Of a stretch of DNA of 64,000 nt, positions 32,457 to 45,300 are shown in pieces. The stretch comes from Symbiodinium natans. Taxonomy: Eukaryota > Sar > Dinophyceae > Suessiales > Symbiodiniaceae. The position numbers and the translations under genes were made by a program. Position 1 is the first letter of the stretch, and the number at the start of each line of letters is the position of its first letter. The notes under the pieces were generated by a model. That model worked only from the letters and a program-made list of their open reading frames with translations. It searched no databases and had not been told where the DNA came from. The stretch lies in assembly GCA_905221605.1 (NCBI GenBank), contig CAJNDS010001435.1, forward strand, positions 38,501 through 102,500. Direction: 5' to 3'.

Positions 32457-32556
32457 TTGGAATGCTCCCCATGAAGCTAACAGTCCTTTAGGGGGATTAT
32501 GCTCGAGGGTACAATAATCCTACGAAGGACTGTTAGCATAAGGGGGAACATCCCAA
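32457..32556. mobile_element. MITE-like element, family F1, 100 bp
   Basis: Ends TTGGAATGCTCCCC and GGGGGAACATCCCAA, inner repeat GCTAACAGTCCTTT / GAAGGACTGTTAGC. Flanks GTTAGAAC (32449-32456) and GTAAAAAC (32557-32564) match at 6 of 8. Confidence 0.83.
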
Positions 32557-32647
32557 GTAAAAACACAGGAACTTTTTGAGCACGCTCTCCCATCCTTACC
32601 AATGGGCGGTCTGAACAAGATCTCGTGATATCATGCCAGGACTCACC

Positions 32648-32756
32648 ACGAAGGTTCATGGATAGTCGTAAGTAGGGTGTAAGTATGGCAACTATGCCTA
32701 AAACCCTACCAGGATACGTATAACCCTACCTATAAGTACCCATATGGACCTCCAAG
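32648..32756. mobile_element. MITE-like element, family F2
   Basis: CGAAGGTTCATGGATAGTCG at the left against ACCCATATGGACCTCCAAG at the right, with TA next to the right end. Confidence 0.75.
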
Positions 32757-33367
32757 TATGTTGAGCATGGCATGGGCTCATAGGAGCTACGGTTGACCTC
32801 CCAAACCACCCAACCCCTTGGAGCCCTCAACCTCATGCGGCTTTGCCCGAGCCTCACACCCCCAAAAAGCCCAAAACCCCAGGAGCAAAAAAACAACCCG
32901 GGACAAGCAGACGACCAGTGCAGCCACGCTGGCACACGAGAACCACTCCCAACTCCGCTTTCAGTGGAGGCGCCTCAAGGTCTTCTTCGGGGCGCCTTTT
33001 CGTTTGTTTTGTTTCTGTTGCTGTTGTGTCCGCCCACCTAGTGGTGGTGTAAGGCTTAAGTTCAGATGGGCTTCCGTGGAGCATTTTGGAGGGCCCTTTG
33101 TTGCCTCCTGGCTGAGTGACTGAGTGTGTTCAAGGTTTGTATAAGTACCCTATCTTGTGACAAGGTACCTTCAAGTCGGGTTGGTTTTCAAGGTAGGGCC
33201 GGTTTGGGAAGGTCTCAGGGCTCGGGATTCAAGGAGCCAGGGTGTGGGGGTTCTTTGAGGAAGGAGGCCTCGAGTCAATGAGACGCAAAGGTACGGCAGA
33301 GCACACACACCCGCATCTGCGCCTGCGCAGCCTGAGGTGCCAAAACAGCGTCAAGTATACAGTAGAT
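32757..33367. other. No firm gene
   Basis: Overlapping plus frames at 32793-33123 are open but conflict with one another. One ends in a cysteine-rich hydrophobic stretch over a CTGTTGCTGTTGT repeat. A GTCCGCCCACCTAG motif lies at 33029. Confidence 0.3.
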
Positions 33368-33446
33368 GACCCTAAACCCTAAACCCTAAACCCTAAACCC
33401 TAAACCCTAAACCCTAAACCCTAAACCCTAAACCCTAAACCCTAAC
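33368..33446 (-). repeat. (CCCTAAA)11 array
   Basis: Eleven nearly perfect units, followed at 33541-33584 by a TTTAGGG/TTCAGGG run in the opposite orientation. Confidence 0.93.
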
Positions 33447-33597
33447 CATGGCCGCCGCCTCTCCATGGAGAGCGCAGTGGGGCAGGTCGAAGCCTTCCAA
33501 CCGCTGTGGCGAGTGAGTGGAAACCCAAAAGGTGCGTATAGGGTTTAGGGTTTAGGGTTCAGGGTTCAGGGTTTAGGGTTCAGGGGCCTGGTTCGTC

Positions 33598-34420
<823 letters not shown>

Positions 34421-36117
34421 CGCCCTATATATGCACTTTAAGGGATTACATAGAGGGCCCTATGTATACACGTTAAGGGATTATCTGGGGTACCTCATTT
34501 CCTCATTCCCTACTAAGAACCAGCCAGTAAAGCTCGACTGGAGACCTGGAGCTGCTAGCTTCACTCGCTTAGACTGCTTATTACTCTGTACACCAGCCGA
34601 GCCGTGAGGGTGGCAACCTTGGTCACTGAAGCCTTCTTTCACGACCTGAAGCGCCACAAGCCCAATGGCATCTGCTTCCCAAATCGCCTGTTGGCAAGGT
34701 CTGCTGGCGCGCTGAAATCCTGAGCTCTCGCGAAACCGTAGGGTTTTTTGGCCTTGGACCTTTGGGGATTGAAAGGAGAATGGAACGTTTGCATCAGTTC
34801 CTGCATCGAGAGCTTAGCCAGACTCCAAGAGTGTTCTTCACTCTTGTCTTCGGGACCCGCTCATTTGCAACCAAGGGGCTTTGTGGCCGGCCATAGCCTT
34901 GACTTGCAAAGGCTGGTTGCGTTCTGAGCAATTCGTACAGGCACCACGAGGCTCGTAGGGTCACGTTGAAGCACCCTAAGCACTAGTCCCTAAAACCGTA
35001 CGCCGAATGAGCTTTGCCGCAGGGTTGAACAAGAGAGATCATCTCAACGCCAGTATGTGCCATTCTTTGCATCCGTGTTGTTGTGGGAGCGTGGTTTTAA
35101 CATAATTCGTGCAGTAGATGAAGTAAATAAACACAACAGTAGCTAATATCTTTCAGTAACTCAGAAAATATTAACTATGATGCTTGTCGGATCTTACAAA
35201 AAGCCATTTTCATTCGTCTTCCTTTCTGCCACGACTGAAAGAAGAGCAGATAAAGATCAAAGTTGAATTCGAGCTGCAATCCCAACTTTCTTGTCCTAAG
35301 AAAGTGTTTGAGCCCGACCTACGCTAAATGAGAAGCCTTTCGATTCATTCGGATTGCAATAGACATGTATTGGGGTCTTGCTCACAGGAATCATATGAAA
35401 AAAAACACCGCTGGTCGTTGCCCTTGAAGGGCATCTTGAGGCAATTTCCCAGTAGTTGTTACTCATTTTCTGTCTAGAATGCCGTGAGAATCGTAGCTCG
35501 TAGCTGCACTGCCTCTCTTTTGGGTTCTGGGTGTACAACTTACTTCAGAAAGAGGACCCTCAGTAAACTCCATGAAGTGAGATTCCTTTTGTTCATGCCA
35601 TTATGAAGATTCTACAATGTGATTCAGGTTGACCGAAGCCAAAGAGACTCCAACCGAATTAGATCATATTCTTACCTGAATTCAAGAGCCAGTTCAATCT
35701 TTTGTTCCTTGCAACTTCACCAGGAAATGCTTTCAAACTCAACTGGCTGTTCATCACACAGGCGAGTTGAAACGAAAAAAAGCAGCTAGATGCAAAAAAC
35801 AATCTCGCCATTCTAGACGGGCACAACATATGTGTATGCACTGATAGAGAAAAGTAGTAAGTCCTAATTGAGCTCGGAGAACAACATATGAGACTGAGCC
35901 TGCATAACTGACCGCAGCTCTCCTGCACATCCTTACAACATCTGCCTGAAAATGCGTCACAACGGGAAAGCCCAAAATAATTGAAGGAAAAGTGAAGAAA
36001 GTGTCATTCTCAGCCTTTTGGGGCGTGAACTATGGAATTTTGCAACTCTTACATTTGCAGCTCTGGTGGAAAAGCGGTTTGCGCAGTCGCAGCAACAATA
36101 TCGGAGGAGGTTCTGCT

Positions 36118-36148
<31 letters not shown>

Positions 36149-36600
36149 GCTGCTGCCGCTGCTGCTGTTGCTGTTGCTTCATGCTATGTTGCATTTATGT
36201 TTTGGAAACTACAAACACAAAACAAACCACCTGCACTCCCACCTCGCCACATGTCAAATATCTGTTCGTGCATTCACTGAGTACAGAACTGACTTCTGCA
36301 TTTGCTGGCTGTTGTTATTATTGCTATTATCATTACTATCATTAGTATTCTCACGATTATGCTTGTTACAAGTATTGACCTTCTGGCGAATTTTGGGGAT
36401 TATGGGCGGGCTGACTTGGAGGAGTGTCCCAGGCAACATGAAACCAGAAATTACACGACTCAATGGGGGTACAGTACCTTTTTTTTGGGGGGCTTCCTTG
36501 TTATTTCAGGGCATTTTACTATTTCGGGTGTCTATATTTATGTTGGGGAAAACCTAACCCAAACCCTAAACCCTAAACCCGAAACCCTAAACCCTAAACC
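34421..36600. other. Gene-poor, partly AT-rich stretch
   Basis: Few telomere-like units until 36557-36601. AT-rich between about 35090 and 36010. Minus frames at 35296-35538 and 35659-35928 are open but of doubtful composition. CTT and GCT repeats at 36116-36178 and ATT-type repeats at 36316-36360. Confidence 0.4.
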
Positions 36601-36630
36601 CTGAACACCCCCCCCCCCCCACCCACCCCA

Positions 36631-38483
36631 ATGCCCGCTTGCCCCGAGCAACTGGGGCAGAAGGCGCTCTCCACAGCTGTGAAGCTCGTTTGGGGCATCC
36701 GCGCGGCCATCAGCAAAGGCCTACAGGGACGAGGGCCTAGGGTTTAGGTTTAGGGTTTGGGGTTTGGGGTTTGGGGTTTAGGGTTTGGGTTTTGGGGTTT
36801 AGGATGAGGCATAGGGGCTTCCTCGCTCGCAGCTTGCTCCGGGTCCATGGGGCGCCTAGCTAAAGGCACAAAGCCGAGCACAAAACCCCAAAGTCCAGTA
36901 CTGACAATCTTCAAGTTTTTTGGGGTTTTAGGGCATCCAAAGAGAGACTCTGGACGCCAACCAAACCCGTCTCCTACATGGGGGTTTTACGATAATAAAG
37001 GACCCCTAATAAAGGACCCCAATAAGATACCCCTGATCTCAAACCCCCACAATCTCCCACATCTCAAAAGCGTAACGGGGGCTCCAGTGGTGAGGCTTCC
37101 GAAACTCTTGCGAGACGGGGAGAGGCTCCGTGTTCCCGGCGTGCTCGAATACACATGCCTGTGAAAGTTTGCATGTATGGCAATACTGCGAGTGCAGAAT
37201 CCCTGTGTGCCAAGTCCGTGACACACAGAAGCTCTACCCCAGAACTGACAAACTTTGCTGTTTGTACACTTTGGACAACTGGGCATCCCACATGTTTTTG
37301 ACTTCGCAGGGACTACATGCTTACTCGAGGACTTAAGCCCTAAGCCCTAACCCTCCAGAAAGGACTGTTGTGAGGCGGAGTTGTTGGGTAGTTTTGAGTC
37401 GTTTCATAAGGTTTGGGGGTTAGTATGAAAGCTTAAAACTTTAAACTTATGGCCTCACAACAGCTCTTTCGTAAAGATCTTGACCATGATGTTTGGCAAC
37501 AGTGAGGTGATGTTTTGAAACAGTGACATGTTCAAGCCCCCTCCCCCCCCCCAACCCCTAAACCCTAAACCCTAAGCCCCAAAGCCGTCAAAGCCCCGAA
37601 ATCTCGGAGAGCCTCGAGGACTGCTCGGACTAACTTGTGCTTCGCCTCCTGCAGCTCTTTTCTCTCTTGGAGGTTCCTATGGAACTCTTCGTTGCTGAGT
37701 TCATAGGCCCCCCAAAAGTATACACTTTCAGTTCTATTGGGGGCGATAGTATCCCAAGAAGTGTAAAGTGTACTCATTCAGCTACGAAGAACTCATAAGC
37801 AGCTAGGGAAAGTGGGGTTATACGTAGGGTAACTACACGGAAGCTCCACAAAGCATGCCACCTACTGGCTATACGGCTTAAGACCTCCAGACTTGTTTCC
37901 CTTGAGGCTTTGCAGGCTTCAGAGGCTTTGAGGTTTACGGCGGCTTTGTGAGAGCTTAGGGCTTCGCCCCTGAAGCCCACCAACTCCAAGCCTCTCTTGC
38001 CGGGTTCTCAAGACCCAGATGCCGCCCTAAACCCTAAACCCTAAACCCTAAACCCTTTAAACCCTAAACCCTAAATCCTAAACCCTAAACCCTTTAAACC
38101 CTAAACCCTTTAAACCCTAAACCCTAAACCCTAAAAGCCCAAGAGTGACAAATCTAAAGAATCCCGGTTTCATGGGCAGTTGATGGGCACTCCTCATCCT
38201 TGCAGGCAGCAAAGTGCGCGAAAAGCATGCCAACCTGCTGCTTCAGCAGATCTTATGCGATCATTTCAAGGGGAAGACCGTTCCAGGTAAGGACGGGTGC
38301 TTTTTGCTAAAAGCTTGCGGCAAAGTCTATAAATGACTCTTCCATTTGGCACATCTTTTGACTGGGAGTGCCGCCCACATGTGGGAGGTGCTACGGGTAT
38401 TTAAGATAGGTGACATTCACATCTGCTTGAGCCCTCGAAGCCGTCAGCTGCAGAATCTGTACTGGAAGACCCAGCCCATCTGA
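36631..38483 (+). CDS. Plus-strand gene 3' part, unknown protein
   Basis: The last two exons are strong: 38206-38286 has acceptor TTGCAG|GC and donor TTCCAG|GTAAGG; 38410-38483 has acceptor ATAG|GT and stop TGA. They join in phase to give SKVREKHANLLLQQILCDHF, then GKTVPGDIHICLSPRSRQLQ and NLYWKTQPI. Likely earlier exons: 36631-36741 (CPEQLGQKALSTAVKLVWGI) and 37071-37160 (PVVRLPKLLRDGERLRVPGV). These two do not yet join in phase, so at least one exon is missing or wrong. No family recognised. The intron between 37160 and 38206 holds an F7 element and an array. Confidence 0.5.
36977..37050. mobile_element. MITE-like element, family F4 (short)
   Basis: CATGGGGGTTTTACGATAAT and ATCTCAAACCCCCAC, with the core AAAGGACCCCAATAAGATAC. 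It ends 20 bp before the exon at 37071. Confidence 0.6.
37590..37684 (-). CDS. Candidate coiled-coil exon
   Basis: Minus frame EEFHRNLQERKELQEAKHKL, then VRAVLEALRDFG: strongly helical and charged, heptad-like. It lies between a telomere-like run (37555-37575) and an F7 element. It opposes the plus-strand gene, so one of the two is nested or false. Confidence 0.4.
37683..37793. mobile_element. MITE-like element, family F7
   Basis: GAACTCTTCGTTGCTGAGTT at the left against GAGTTCTTCGTAGCTGAATG in reverse complement at the right; interior AAGTATACACTTTCAGTTCT. Same family as 30405-30535. Confidence 0.72.
38024..38139 (-). repeat. CCCTAAA array with CCCTTTAAA variants
   Basis: About 15 units including three CCCTTTAAA variants, in an intron of the plus-strand gene shortly before its penultimate exon. 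Confidence 0.92.
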
Positions 38484-39711
38484 GGCGTGCGCAGGCACCA
38501 CGCGGGTGATGTCGCCGTGGAGAATCATCTGCCCTGATGCCTGAAAGGATCCCTACTTCAACGAGCTCTGTAGAAGCAAAGCTCTGAGCCTAATACCCTA
38601 TGACTGCATTCCTACACGGGCAGACCATGCCGAGGTACGCCCTCACTCCCGGGAGGGGGGTTCCCGGCTTCACAACCCCCCTTTTTTATGGTTCCCTACT
38701 ACCCCCGCCTAGGTTTGCCCCTTAAATAGCCTTGATTAGGCCCATGTATCCCGAAAGAGCCTTTTGGGGGTGGGGGGAACCTAGGGCCTAGGGGGGGTAG
38801 GGTAGAGGGGGCTTCACAATAGGTTTATGGCACCCACATAGCTGGTCGAACAGCTCAGCAGGTCTCCGACAGTCTGAACTCAATCGTGCGCCCCTCCTCC
38901 TGCCCTTCTTCAGGTGCTCGGTTCAGTGCAATCGGTTTAGGGTTTAGGGCTAGAACTGCCTCATCGAACTCGCATGTCTGACCATCCAAGCCAGCCTGGC
39001 CACAGGAATCAAGCTCAGGTAAGCATGACATACCCTAAACCCAAAACCCAATACCCAAACCCCTGACATGACTTAGCAAGCAAGGCCACATGACCAAACC
39101 AGTTCCGACCCAACATTTGGCCAACAGGAGTTCCAAAACAGCCCCAAGGCAAGCCACCCTAATCCCTAAACCCTGAACCCTAAACCCAAAACGCAAACCC
39201 TACCCTAACAATAAACCCTAAACCCTAAACCCCTCCAAACAAACAGGGACCTCCTCGAAGCCCTCGCGCAGCTGTGCCGCAAAAGCTGCGATGGCCATGG
39301 CAGCTCCTTGGTCGGCAGGTTGTGCCACCCGCAAAACCCTGGTAGGGTTTAGGGTTTAGGGTATAGGGTTTAGGTAGCTGGCAGCTGAGACTGCGGCTTA
39401 CCGACTAGAAAGATGCCACATTTCCCCACGAGTCCTCATTGCTAAACTTTTCACTCGCGTCATCCAAACTCTGCTCCAATCCATCCAAGGGACAGCAGCA
39501 GTCTTGCTCGCAGGCTGGAGCTAGCTCAAGAATGGACAATTGCTATTCTTTTCGGTCCTTTCAGTGCATGGAGGATGAAAAGTATGCAACCCATTGACAA
39601 GTTGAGCATGTGCTTGCCGTGGCATTTGCTGGCCAAGATCTTGCCGAAACAACTAAACCATACTTGCTGGAAGCGTGACAGCTATGGTTTGAGGGTGTAG
39701 GGCCGAGGCTA
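38484..39711. other. No gene seen
   Basis: A GC-skewed patch with CCCCCC and GGGGGG runs at 38648-38812, a GGCACCCACATAGCTGG motif at 38829, and degenerate CCCTAAA near 39038-39065, 39160-39232 and TTTAGGG at 39345-39375. No convincing exon. Confidence 0.4.
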
Positions 39712-39890
39712 CCGCCAGGATTTCCGATCACACTTGCGCAAGGCTGCTCTACAGCTTAGTCCGCTGGACCCTTCCCGCGCTTGAGCAGTGCACGGTGTGT
39801 CAAACGCAGCTTTCATCGGTTCGGTGGGGTTTGGGGTGTGCAGGAACTCGCCGTTTGAACAGGTCTGCATGCTCTCCAGCACAGGTTCGT
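39712..39890 (-). CDS. Candidate exon, unknown protein
   Basis: Minus frame EPVLESMQTCSNGEFLHTPN, then PMKAAFDTPCTAQAREGSSG and LRKCDRKSWR. Composition favours coding. Confidence 0.4.
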
Positions 39891-40081
39891 TGACTTCTTT
39901 TGATATCGCATATGAAATATAGTCATAACTATATGCCATAAGTAGAATCTATAGTTTCAGAATACAACAAATATAGCTATAAGGATAACATCTATATGAA
40001 TAAGTATAAACAAAACAAAGAAGAATAAAGGTATAAGGATAACATCTATAATAAGAGACATTAACATTACAACATAAAGAA

Positions 40082-40205
40082 GAATAAAGAAGCCCTTCTT
40101 TAGGCATCCGGAGGTGCGCAGTGCGACGGTGCTCTCGACTCGCCACCTTTGACGGCACGCCACATCCACACAGGATTTCCGAGCCTCTTGCAGAGCTGTG
40201 TGGTG
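40082..40205 (-). CDS. Candidate exon, unknown protein
   Basis: Minus frame LQEARKSCVDVACRQRWRVE, then STVALRTSGCLKK. Downstream it runs into AT-rich repeats (39960-40080) that cannot be coding. It may belong with 39712-39890. Confidence 0.33.
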
Positions 40206-40407
40206 TGGCATGGAACAGAAGGGTTTAGGGTTTAGGGCCTTTAGGGTTCAGGGTTCAGGGTTTCGGGTATAGGGTTTAGGAGAAAAGGGTCATGACCGTT
40301 TTGTTCTACCGAAGATCTCAGCTCGCTCGGCTCCAAATGCCTGCCTGAGTTTCAGAGATGCTGCTGCCACTCAGGCTCGATGTTCGAGCCCGGTGTCGGT
40401 CGATGGA

Positions 40408-40515
40408 CTACTATTTGCTTAAGAACCCCAAAAGAATAAAAAAGTAATATTCCCTATATTACCCTTATAAGGAAGAACATTTTGCATTTGTTGGGGGTTC
40501 TTAAGCAATTAGTAG
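40408..40515. mobile_element. MITE-like element, family F3, intact ends
   Basis: CTACTATTTGCTTAAGAACC and GGTTCTTAAGCAATTAGTAG form an inverted repeat of about 20 bp. The AT-rich interior CCCTATATTACCCTTATAAG is shared with 18164-18270. Confidence 0.87.
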
Positions 40516-40519
40516 TGGG

Positions 40520-42234
40520 CTGGTTTTTAGTTCATGCAGGGTGCCACATCTACTCGGGGCTTTGCGCACAGTCACTCGTGCAGCCAAGCTTTCCTTGCAC
40601 GTTCTCGTGCCTTCTGAAATCAAGTGCAAAGTACCGGCTGTCAGACATAGCACTCACCAAAAGCCAAAGTCAACCAGGTGAGCCTTGCCCTGACTTTAGG
40701 GACAAAAACAAAAACGTTGCTTCCGAGCTGAGCCCCTGAGTCTAGCAGTCTAGCGTGCAGGTGATTCTCCACCTTCGGTCGAGATGGGGTCGATCTACCA
40801 GCTTCGCTGGAAGACATCGGGTCCGTTCAAGCTTGCCTGGATGTAGTGCGAATTACAAGGTGCCTAGTGAGAACGCCGTGAACACAAGATCCTAAACCCT
40901 AAACCCTAAACCCTAAATCCTAAACCCTCCCAAAACTCCATGCTCTAGGTTGCATGCAACAGCCTCCCGCTTGGAGTGTGAGGGGAGAGAGGGAGCAGCG
41001 GAGTCGGCTCCCTGTGACCCAGAACATCACGTGGCTGGTCTGACTTAATATTGGAACCCTTAAACCCTAAACCCTAAACCCTAAACCCTAAACCCTAAAC
41101 CCTAAACCGAGTAGACCTTGGGTAATATTGGGGAGCAACCCCCAGGTTCCCAAGACAGTCTGCCTGGGCTTAGACCCTCACCCTAAACCCTAAACCCTAA
41201 ACCCTAAACCCTAAACCCTAAACCCTAATGCCTTTCACTGGCAACCCTCGACCTAGAACTTTGCTCTGCCTTGTGGCCAGAAGCTTTCTGCGCCCTGCTT
41301 TGGCCCAAGTACCGGGTTACAGCCATTGACATCCACTAGCCCGTTGGACCCCGAACTTTGGCCCTGTGAGTGGGCTTGTTAGCCTCTTTACCCATTCAAC
41401 CCAGTAACCCTGAGCCCCTAACCCTAAACCCTGAACCCAATCGTTTGGACCCATGAATTGGCCTCAAACCTGATAAACCCGTTAACCCAGTAACGCCCAG
41501 ATGAGTGGGCGAATGGGCTAACGGGGTTAGCGAAAAATGTCAGCGTGTCACATACCCAACACTGTGTATACACACTGGATCCCGATAGAAGCAAATTGGA
41601 GCTCATATCCATTCAAAAGGGCCAAAAGGACTGGGTTCGTGCCCTAAACCCTAAACCCTAAACCCCAAATACGGTTAGTGGTGTTATGGGTTCAAGGCCT
41701 AACCTATCCATAGGGCCCAAACGATTGAGTTCATGGGTTTCATGGGTTGCGGGATACGCGAAGCAGTGAGAGTTGCACAAAATGCAAGGGGGGGATGCCC
41801 CACCTAGCCGGCATGCTTGCGTAGAAACGGACCAGGGTACCCAAACTGAGTGCAGAGAAGCCAGTCTTAGGCATCCTGTGCGATTGGAGGGGCAGGAAGG
41901 GAACTCTCATCGCCGAGCTTCAGGTGTTGGACAACGCCTTGTCGCATGAGATAGGCGGAGAGGCTGTCGGCTTCTCGGGAGAGGTTGCATCATCAACCTA
42001 ACTTCCTGACAAGTCAAGGGGCATGCTGTGGAATGGGGTAAGCCTGGGGATGCGATGACCCCCCACCTCTCCTGTCCCACAACCCCTTTGCTCGCAAACA
42101 CGCGTCAACTCCATCTGCGTACGGAGCAGCTCAAGCAAGATGCCCTGTAAGAGTGACCCTTAATAAGCCCGAATCTTATTCCCCAATCTAACCCTTAAAT
42201 GTACCTTACTCCCTATAAACCTACTAAGTAGCCC
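40520..42234. other. Gene-poor, telomere-like arrays
   Basis: A short minus frame, MSDSRYFALDFRRHENVQGK (40553-40650), is possible. CCCTAAA arrays at 40890-40925, 41056-41107 (seven units), 41181-41228 (six units) and 41641-41667. 42140-42270 is a pyrimidine-rich MITE-like sequence (CCCTTATAAGG, CCCCTAAATAACCCC) related to parts of 44760-44860 and 50750-50870. Confidence 0.45.
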
Positions 42235-42380
42235 CTAAATAACCCCCAAAGAAACCTTAAGGTCCCTTATAAGGCAAGAGTTTGAGTTGCCCCACAGCTC
42301 AGGCTCAGCAAGCATGCCCTCTGCTTTTGCCTCTTGCTCAAGGTTGCGCTTCAGCCCTCTCGCCTGCTGGTGGGCGGAGG

Positions 42381-45300
42381 GCGGCGAAAGAAATTGATGT
42401 ACATTCTGCAGCTCCTGATGTACCGAGGTGCTGTCTCCACCAGAAGCGGGGCACCCCCAGGTCACCACCCTCCCGTCTCTGCGAAGGGCGGCGAAGGCGA
42501 AGGAAGTACTGCGCACGAGAAGGACATCCTCAAGTTCGTCCTGGACCATGAAAATGCCGGCTAGGGGGCAGCCCTGAATCCCAAACTGCCAAAACTCAAA
42601 AAACCCCTCCCCGCCCTCTCCTGCACTGCACTGCTGTCGCCGCCACAGGAAGGCTCGCCCCAGGTGATGACTGCGCCTCCTGCCAGGAGAGCTGCGAAGG
42701 CCGCGCAGGTCGACTCGATCCGCTCGACAGCCTTCAGCTGCTCCTGTGACGACTTTTGCTCTAAGAGGGTTGTACCTGAAGTCACCTGCATACCTGTGAA
42801 GACAGCCACTTCCATAGTTTTGGGGCATGATGGGTTACTCTCGGCTGGCTCAGAAATCTCGCCGGAAAGCTTGCAAGGGACGCCCGAAAAACTTGTTTTA
42901 AGCTCCTGGACAGCCTGGCTGTTCCCTCCCGCAGATCCGTCGCCCCAGGTGACGACGGAGCCATCGCCGAGAATCACGGCAAAGGCATCGGACGTGGCCT
43001 CTGTGCATTTTTCTTGCATCCTTCTTGACCCCTACAGACTTGAAGCTCACACAGGCGATGTCTCTGCACAAACTTGTGCTGAGCCCGTTAAGCCGGTTTT
43101 AAGTAAACCAATCTGTTCCCTGCACCTGCACCAGCTGCACGTCTTGGAGCTGCGGCTGGACGCTCGCAGAGTCCCCGCCGAAGCGAGCATGACCCCAGGT
43201 CACAACCTTGAACAGGCTGGATGGTCATTCTTGTCGTACCGGATGCTAGGGTTTAGGGTCTTTACGGTTTAGGGTTTAGGTCACATGAGTCACCAGATGC
43301 TACGCTGGGAACTGAAACCGTGCTACGAACTGCGAGGCAGGACTCCAGGATACGATAGGTGTCCGCGTCATGTTTCTGGACCGATCGTTCCATGGTCATG
43401 CGTGCAGGGCGCTCTTTCCGTGATGCGCTTGAGAACCCAAAGTTCCCTACCGGCCCTTAACCCTGAAATCCTAAACCCTAAGCCCTAAGCCCTAAGCCCT
43501 AAACCCTAAACCCTAAACCCTAAACTCTAAACCCTAAACCCCCTAAACCCTAAGCCCCCTCCCAACGCTGCAACCTCTAAATCTCCACACCCAGGGGACG
43601 GTTCCATCAGCCCTCAGCGCTGCGAAGGCCGCGGCTGACGACTGAAGATGCCGCACGTCGTGGAGGTGCCCCTGGTTCTGGTTTAAGGGTGTAGGGTATA
43701 GGGGTTTTTAGGGTTTAGGGGTTTCGGTTTTTTTCGCCACCCGCCTAGTTGACTCAGAGAGACAGGGAACAATGCTCGTTACTGCTTTGTAACATGTTGT
43801 GATCAACAATCCCTCTTCCTGACACTGTCTGCTTTGTTCCAGTTTCCCCCTACCCTCAGTCTGTATTTAGGAGTTTAGGGTTTAGGAGTTTAGGGTTTAG
43901 GGTTTAGAGTTCAGGGTTTAGGCTCTTCTCATTCTACTCACCCAAGAGAGCATCAAATTGTTGTCCGATGTTGTCCGACTCGGTAACTTACATAAGCTGC
44001 AGTGGGGCATTGGCACATCACAAGCCCTAAACCCTAAACCCTAAACCGAGCACACAGCGGCTTCATGAACCGCCACAGCTCCTGAACGTCCCTGCTGTCG
44101 CCACCGTAGTCTGCATCGCCCCAGGCAACCACGGATCCCCCCTCCAGGACGACAGCAAAGGCTCGCTCCGTAGCCTTGAGTTGGGTGGCCTTCTCTGACA
44201 GCTCCTCAAGTTGTCTGGGAAGAAGGGAGACAAGAAGCTTTGTAGACAAAACCAAAAAAAGGCTGAAGAAGCCCGGAAGAACGATAAATAGTTTTCCTTA
44301 TTACCGGCATTCTTTTGGGGTTCTTGAGCGAATAATAGTAAACCCTACCTATGCGGGTCGGAGTTGGGAGATGGCCACTTCTGGCAAGGAGCCTTTGAGA
44401 AGATGAAGCCCAGATCGTCGCGACCCCAACCTGTTCTCTTCAGGGTTTAGGGTCTAGGTTTAGGGTTTAGGGTTTAAGGTTTAGGGTTTAGGGTTTAGGG
44501 CCATCCTCTACAAAATGTTTGGGCTCTGGGGCCACAAGGGCCTGGAAAAAGACTTCAACTCCCTCCAGGTCGGAAACCCTAAACCCTGTGACTATAACCA
44601 AGGTCCACATCAAGAGAATCAACGACACCCCCCCCGAAAAGGGCAAGGTAGACTTGGTAGCCCAGTAACCATGTTATTGTAAGGGTGCCCCTTTTTGGGT
44701 TGGTTACTTTATGAAGGGACCCTGAATCTTTCTTCCCTTTGCAACTAACCCCTATATGACCCGCAAAAATACCTTCTTTCAAGTATCGTTCCTATATACC
44801 TGAGTAGGCCTAATGTAGCCCCTAAGCCCCTTACAAGGGAACCCCAAAAGCCGAAATTAGAGCAAGCCCCGAGTTATACAGGGGGCCTTCCGTTCAGAAA
44901 CCCCCGGGAAAGTGATGCATGATTCGCCACCGAAGAACTTAATTAACTGACCTCGAGCTTTGAAAAGCTTTGCTCGTTGCTACTCGCAACATTGTTCTCG
45001 AAAGCCCCGTGGGGCTGAGAGTGACTTGGCTAAAATACAGGGGGCCTGAATAATTACAATAGAGGTTTCAATAGTATAGTTATAAAGGGCTCACACGGGA
45101 TAATAGTATAATTATAAAGGGATCATAAGGGACGATAATATCATAATAAAGGGATCATAAGGGAAGACGATGAGTAATTCTTCTGACCCCTAGAGCCTAC
45201 GGCCCAAAATCCAAGGAAAAAAAGGTTGAAACTTTCAGAATATACTACCTTATAAGAAGCCCAAAAGTTGAAAAGTTGGGTTTTGAGCCAGTAAGAGAGT

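Noticed and set aside
37774-37989. Minus frame containing GFRGEALSS, like the MutL/PMS motif GFRGEALASI
   Set aside because: The remaining sequence shows no MutL similarity and is built on an AAGCCTC-like repeat; the match is probably chance.
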